From: Dehalococcoidia bacterium UBA5627
Lineage (GTDB): Bacteria > Chloroflexota > Dehalococcoidia > Dehalococcoidales > UBA5627
Length of the DNA stretch: 7,336 nt
Assembly: GCA_002421585.1 (NCBI GenBank)
Contig: DIKD01000002.1
Span: forward strand, 2,985-10,320
Direction of reading: 5' to 3'
Made by a program: the position numbers and the translations under genes
Shown here: piece after piece, positions 3,274 to 7,336 of the stretch
Position numbering within the stretch: position 1 is the first letter of the stretch
How the letters are laid out: each line of letters starts with the position of its first letter
Notes under the pieces: model-generated
What the model was told of the DNA's origin: nothing
The model's input: the letters and a program-made list of their open reading frames with translations, nothing else
Database searches by the model: none

Positions 3274-6003
3274 ATGAAAAAGATACTGCTGATTGACGGC
3301 AATGCTTTAGTGCACCGCGCCTATCATGCCATGCCGCCCCTGACTGTTAAAAAAACAGGTGAGCCGATACAGGCTGTTTACGGCTTTACCAATATGCTGA
3401 TTAGAATTCTGAACGAACTGAAACCGGATTATTTTGCCATCGCTTTCGACCGCAAGGCTCCCACTTTCCGCAAGGAAATGTTTGCGGAATACAAGGCTAA
3501 CAGACCGCCGACTCCCGATGATTTGGTAATTCAACTGGCAAGAGCCCGGGAACTGGCAGCCGCTTTTAATATCCCCATTTTCGAAATGGACGGATACGAG
3601 GCGGATGACATCATCGGCACGCTTGCCGAAAAAGCGACCGAACAGGGAATAGAAAGTATTATCGTCACCGGTGACGCCGATGCAATGCAACTGGTATCGG
3701 ATAACGTAAAGGTACTCTATCCCAAACCGCAAAGCTCCTTCGGCGATACCATTCTGTACGAAGCGCAGACTGTAAACAACAGGTACGGCGTGCCTCCCGA
3801 ACATATCGTCGACTTAAAAGCGCTGGTGGGAGATAAATCCGATAACATCCCCGGAGTAAGCGGCATCGGCGATAAGACCGCCGTTAAGCTGATTCAGAGC
3901 TTCGGGGGAGTAGAAGATATTTACGAGCATATAGATGAAGTAACCCCCGTCAAACTGCGCGAGAAATTACAGCAAAACGAGGAGATTGCACGCAAGTGCA
4001 AGGTACTTGCAACCATCGCCCGTGATATGCCGATTGAGCTTGACCTTGCTGTTTCCGATGCTAATAACTTCGACCATAATAAAGCTGTAGCTTTCTTCCA
4101 TGAGCTGGAGTTTACCAAGCTGCTATCACGGCTTCCGGGAGAGGAAAATACCAATACCGAAAAAACAGGCTGCTCTCAGCTGAGCTTCGATATGAATGAA
4201 AAAATCGAGATTCAATACAGCATCATCTGCTCAACCGAAGAGTTGGATAAACTGACAAAAAGACTGAAAGAAAAAGGCTCGTTTGCCTTCGATACCGAGA
4301 CCACCGGTTTAAATACGCTAACGGATAAACTGGTAGGCATTTCGCTCTCACCCGCCCCCGGCGAAGCATATTATATCCCGGTGGGGCATATCGGCTGGGA
4401 GCAGGTGCAGCAGCTTCCGGTAGAACAGGTAATCGAAAAACTGAACCCCGTTTTTGCGGATGAAAAGATAGCAAAAATCGCCCACAACGCCAAGTTCGAT
4501 ATGGAGATTCTGGCGGAATACGGCACAAGCGTTAATAATCTGGTTTCCGACACTATGGTCGCCGCATACCTTTTGGGAGAGAAATCGCTGGGATTGAAAG
4601 CGCTGGCTTTTAACCGCCTGGATATAGAGATGACGGATATTACCGGGCTTATCGGCTCGGGCAAAAAACAAATCAATATGTCGCAGGTAGAGGTTTCCGT
4701 TGCCGGTAAATACGCCTGCGCCGACGCCGACAACACCGGCAGGCTGGATAAACTTTTCACGTCAGAACTCGAAGACCAAAACCTGTGGCAGCTCTATACC
4801 GATGTTGAAATGCCGCTGGTGCCGATTTTAATGAAGATGGAGCTAAAAGGAATTACGCTGGATACCGACCTGCTCGAAGAAATGTCCGGCAGACTTGGGA
4901 AGAGACTTCTGGAACTGGAAGAGGATATCTACGAGAAAGCCGGGCGGCGTTTTAACGTCAATTCAACACAGCAGTTGAGCCCGATACTCTTTCAGGAACT
5001 TAAGCTGCCATCGACGCGCAAGACCAAGAGCGGCTTCTCCACCGACGCCTCCGTTTTGGAGGAATTAAGGGGACAGCACCCGATTATTGAACTTATTATC
5101 GAATACCGCCAGTTAACCAAACTCAAATCGACCTATGTCGACGCCCTGCCCCAGCTGGTTAACGTAAAAACCAAACGACTGCATACCAGTTTTAACCAAA
5201 CGAAGACGACCACTGGAAGGCTTTCCTCCAGCGACCCCAACCTGCAAAACATCCCCGTGCGCGGCGAGCTGGGAAGAGAAATCCGTCAGGCATTCATCGC
5301 CCCGCCCGGTCATCAATTACTTTCTGCCGACTATTCACAGATTGATTTGAGAGCGCTGGCACATCTATCGAAAGACCCGGAATTACTAAAGACTTTCGCC
5401 GGCGACGGAGATATTCATACCGATACCGCTATCAGGCTCTTCGGAGTGAAAAAAGATGAAGTCACCGCCGATATGCGCAGGCTGGCAAAGACCGTAAACT
5501 TCGGTGTTATTTACGGTATGAGCGGCTACGGGCTGGAACAGGCTACCGAGTTCAATCGCGAGGAAGCGGAGAAGTTCATCAGCGCCTACTTCGAGAAATA
5601 CCCGCGTGTTAAAGAATATATGGAAGAAACCAAGAAACAGGCACGCGAACTGGGATATGTTCAGACCATTCTGGGCAGGAAAAGGCTGATTCCGGAGGTC
5701 AATTCGTCCAACCGCAACCTGCGTGAAGCCGCCGAGCGTATGGCAATCAATATGCCGGTTCAGGGAACCTCCGCCGATATCATCAAGGTAGCTATGGTTA
5801 AACTGGATAAGCAGATGTCAAAGCTCCGAATGAAAAGCTCGATGTTACTGCAGGTACACGACGAGCTTATTTTCGAAGTCCCCGATGATGAAATGGAAAA
5901 GATGCGCAAGCTGGCAGTAAAAGTAATGTCGGAAGCCATCGAACTCATTATTCCCTTAAAAGTGGAGACCAAGGCCGGCAAGAACTGGGGTCGGATGGAG
6001 TAG
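3274..6003 (+). CDS. polA: DNA polymerase I
   Basis: 909 residues, full length for the family. It fills gaps and removes RNA primers in replication and repair. The 5' nuclease (about 1-260) keeps its metal ligands: Asp8, Asp59, Glu109, Asp111-112, Asp134, Asp136, Asp187 and Asp190, with the GDKSDNIPGVSGIG helix-hairpin. The 3'-5' proofreading domain (about 315-490) is intact: Asp340/Glu342 in DTETTG, Asn405/Asp409 in HNAKFD, Tyr480/Asp484 in YACAD. The polymerase part has motif A DYSQID (Asp686), O-helix residues Arg735, Lys739, Phe743 and Tyr747, and motif C QVHDE (860-864). Asp691 replaces the glutamate normal at the steric-gate position (E. coli Glu710). No real SD precedes ATG 3274, consistent with leaderless expression. 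The PAP2 gene starts 3 nt after the stop. Confidence 0.97.
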   Translation: MKKILLIDGNALVHRAYHAMPPLTVKKTGEPIQAVYGFTNMLIRILNELKPDYFAIAFDRKAPTFRKEMFAEYKANRPPTPDDLVIQLARARELAAAFNIPIFEMDGYEADDIIGTLAEKATEQGIESIIVTGDADAMQLVSDNVKVLYPKPQSSFGDTILYEAQTVNNRYGVPPEHIVDLKALVGDKSDNIPGVSGIGDKTAVKLIQSFGGVEDIYEHIDEVTPVKLREKLQQNEEIARKCKVLATIARDMPIELDLAVSDANNFDHNKAVAFFHELEFTKLLSRLPGEENTNTEKTGCSQLSFDMNEKIEIQYSIICSTEELDKLTKRLKEKGSFAFDTETTGLNTLTDKLVGISLSPAPGEAYYIPVGHIGWEQVQQLPVEQVIEKLNPVFADEKIAKIAHNAKFDMEILAEYGTSVNNLVSDTMVAAYLLGEKSLGLKALAFNRLDIEMTDITGLIGSGKKQINMSQVEVSVAGKYACADADNTGRLDKLFTSELEDQNLWQLYTDVEMPLVPILMKMELKGITLDTDLLEEMSGRLGKRLLELEEDIYEKAGRRFNVNSTQQLSPILFQELKLPSTRKTKSGFSTDASVLEELRGQHPIIELIIEYRQLTKLKSTYVDALPQLVNVKTKRLHTSFNQTKTTTGRLSSSDPNLQNIPVRGELGREIRQAFIAPPGHQLLSADYSQIDLRALAHLSKDPELLKTFAGDGDIHTDTAIRLFGVKKDEVTADMRRLAKTVNFGVIYGMSGYGLEQATEFNREEAEKFISAYFEKYPRVKEYMEETKKQARELGYVQTILGRKRLIPEVNSSNRNLREAAERMAINMPVQGTSADIIKVAMVKLDKQMSKLRMKSSMLLQVHDELIFEVPDDEMEKMRKLAVKVMSEAIELIIPLKVETKAGKNWGRME

Positions 6004-6006
6004 CCG

Positions 6007-6642
6007 TTGAGCATATTTCGCATCGCTTATCTAATGCTTTTTGTTCTTCTGGTCTTTATCACAATCGCCGTTGTTTCCGGTATGAGCTTCCCCGGTGATA
6101 CAGCAGTCAACGAATGGATAAATAATATTCAATCCCCGTTCTTTGACTCATCAATGACATTTATCTCTTACCTCGGTGCATTCCCCTACTGTATTATTGC
6201 CAGTCTGCTTGCAGGATTGGTATTCCGGCTGTTTAACAGGAAAATCGAATCGCTGTTTATAATTATCGTACCATATATCGGCGTATCCATCAGTTATATC
6301 TTAAAGTTCCTTATCGACAGACCGCGTCCGTTAGAGGATTCGTTGGAAAACAGCTTCCCCAGCGGGCATACCATCTTCGTTTCTATATTGATGGTACTGA
6401 TAATCTGCTTCCTGCCGCAGGTCGTAATAAATAAGACTTGGCGCATTCTACTGCAAATAGCGGCGGGACTGTTGATAGCGCTGACGGGTTTTTCACGATT
6501 GTATCTGCAAGCGCACTGGTTAAGCGATGTCGTTTCCAGCCTGGTCATAGGAACATTGATAGTTGTTCCTGCTATAATCGTATATAAATACATCATGAAA
6601 AGAGAAATCGAATGCCTGAGCTTCCTGAAGTCGAAACCATAA
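6007..6642 (+). CDS. PAP2-family membrane phosphatase
   Basis: 211 residues with about six membrane segments (near 8-25, 52-74, 84-101, 121-139, 147-162, 176-195). All three PAP2 signature motifs are complete: K-x6-RP (Lys100 to Arg107-Pro108), PSGH (118-121) and SR-x5-H-x3-D (Ser163-Arg164, His170, Asp174). Such enzymes remove phosphate from lipid phosphates, for example undecaprenyl pyrophosphate, phosphatidate or phosphatidylglycerophosphate; the substrate cannot be told here. The start chosen is TTG 6007 because GGAG (5997-6000, inside the polA end) is 6 nt upstream. ATG 6034 would cut into the first helix. Only 3 nt separate it from the polA stop, and its end overlaps mutM by 31 nt, so it is probably co-transcribed with both. 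A direct link to DNA repair is not implied. Confidence 0.93.
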   Translation: MSIFRIAYLMLFVLLVFITIAVVSGMSFPGDTAVNEWINNIQSPFFDSSMTFISYLGAFPYCIIASLLAGLVFRLFNRKIESLFIIIVPYIGVSISYILKFLIDRPRPLEDSLENSFPSGHTIFVSILMVLIICFLPQVVINKTWRILLQIAAGLLIALTGFSRLYLQAHWLSDVVSSLVIGTLIVVPAIIVYKYIMKREIECLSFLKSKP

Positions 6643-7336
6643 AAAATGACCTCGAACCGAATGTAACAGGACGCACGATCAAGGGCGTGACGCTGCTCTG
6701 GGAGCGAACGCTGCAACAGCCTTGCAAAGATGATTTTATCCGACTTATCACAGGACAGAAGATAAGCGATATGGAAAGGCGCGGTAAATACCTTATATTC
6801 AACCTTGAAAGCGGCTTCAAGCTGATTATGCATATGAGAATGAGCGGCTCATTGATGCTTGGGAAAGATAACCACCCACCCCACACCCGTGCCGTTATTC
6901 ATCTGGATAACGATACTGAAATCTACTTTAACGACCCGCGTAAGTTTGGAAAGATGCAACTGGTGAAGGACTGCGAGTGCGTGCTGGGGAAACTGGGTAT
7001 CGAGCCTCTAACCGATGAGTTCACGGTTAAGGCATTTGCAGGACTGCTCGAGAATCGTAAAACGCCGATTAAAGGGATTTTATTAAATCAGTGCCTGATT
7101 GCCGGAATCGGCAATATGTACGCCGATGAAGCCCTCTTTGCTTCCAAAATCCACCCGAAAAGACCCGCCGGTTCGCTCTCTGAAGACGAGATCAAAGACC
7201 TGCACAAAGCTATACAGGACGTTTTAAGGCTGGGTATAAGGAACAAGGGCGCTACGGTAAACAATTATGTCAGACCGGATGGAGATTCGGGCTCTGCCCA
7301 AAAACAGTTCAAGGTTGCCCACTGCAAGGATAAACC
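6612..7336 (+). CDS. mutM: Formamidopyrimidine-DNA glycosylase (partial, cut by window end)
   Basis: Starts at ATG 6612 inside the PAP2 gene, in another frame, and runs off the right edge; 241 codons are visible of a usual 270 or so. It excises oxidised purines such as 8-oxoguanine and cleaves the abasic site. The N-terminus MPELPEVET carries the catalytic Pro2 and Glu3. Lys59 (in RRGKYLIF) is the conserved N-domain lysine. The void-filling residues are Met77, Arg110 and Phe112 (in FNDPRKFG), and the helix-two-turn-helix segment AGIGNMYADEALF (164-176) includes Asn168. The C-terminal zinc finger is only begun: FKVAHCKDK (233-241) is where the family goes on to its first Cys pair, so its cysteines cannot be checked. 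The SD is weak (AAGAGA near 6599-6604), suggesting translational coupling to the PAP2 gene. Confidence 0.95.
   Translation, partial: MPELPEVETIKNDLEPNVTGRTIKGVTLLWERTLQQPCKDDFIRLITGQKISDMERRGKYLIFNLESGFKLIMHMRMSGSLMLGKDNHPPHTRAVIHLDNDTEIYFNDPRKFGKMQLVKDCECVLGKLGIEPLTDEFTVKAFAGLLENRKTPIKGILLNQCLIAGIGNMYADEALFASKIHPKRPAGSLSEDEIKDLHKAIQDVLRLGIRNKGATVNNYVRPDGDSGSAQKQFKVAHCKDK

Noticed and set aside
3307..3804. 165-codon open frame antisense to polA, and other antisense frames within polA (3921-4154, 4223-4760, 5113-5316, 5760-6023)
   Set aside because: They lie wholly opposite strongly conserved polA coding sequence, have no SD or promoter, and show no domain.
6294..6833. Antisense frames across the end of the PAP2 gene and the start of mutM (6294-6833, 6593-6886)
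   Set aside because: Both plus-strand genes have complete family motifs here; the antisense products show nothing recognisable.
1..7336. tRNA, rRNA, CRISPR array, insertion sequence or phage integration site
   Set aside because: No cloverleaf-like segment, regularly spaced repeats, transposase or integrase, or flanking direct repeats were seen; the AT-rich gene at 1987-3195 has no visible mobile-element ends.

Overview
The window looks like a chromosomal segment of an anaerobic Chloroflexota bacterium, possibly a Dehalococcoidia-like lineage. This rests on overall protein style, a polA-to-mutM arrangement I associate loosely with that group, and a TTGAGCTTGTCGAAGGA-type intergenic repeat at the left edge. 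The taxonomic call is tentative, since no rRNA or other marker is present.

Left part (1-648). Two small genes lie on the minus strand, each with a good Shine-Dalgarno (SD) sequence: a 49-residue membrane peptide (97-246) with its own sigma70-type promoter, and a 33-residue acidic peptide (373-474). A hairpin built on the repeat closes this side and may be a terminator. A plus-strand reading frame between the two genes resembles a decayed dockerin/EF-hand tail. A 174-bp divergent promoter region separates them from a rightward WYL-domain transcription regulator.

Middle part (649-3195). The 323-residue HTH-WYL-WCX regulator is followed by an 87-residue three-helix membrane protein. Next comes an AT-rich, probably acquired gene of 402 residues. 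It pairs an N-terminal HhH-GPD (DNA glycosylase-like) domain with a C-terminal ribbon-helix-helix-like segment, and a strong internal SD and ATG sit exactly at the domain boundary. The most striking non-coding signal is a pair of perfect 16-bp palindromes, TGACA-N6-TGTCA. One lies before the acidic peptide gene and one before the membrane protein gene, so they flank the regulator gene. Each is followed at exactly 11 nt by a -10-like hexamer in the direction of the small gene. I infer that they are operators of the WYL regulator. The layout resembles the TTGTCR-N11-TANNNT promoters used by the mycobacterial WYL regulator PafBC in the DNA-damage response.

Right part (3196-7336). This is a housekeeping DNA-replication and repair cluster of higher GC. 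It holds a full-length DNA polymerase I with intact 5' nuclease, proofreading and polymerase domains, apparently expressed from a leaderless extended -10 promoter. A tightly coupled PAP2-type membrane phosphatase follows, and then mutM (formamidopyrimidine-DNA glycosylase), which overlaps the phosphatase gene by 31 nt and is cut by the window edge. The window therefore juxtaposes a regulator of possible DNA-damage type, a DNA-glycosylase-like protein, polA and mutM. Whether the left module and the right cluster work together is inference only.
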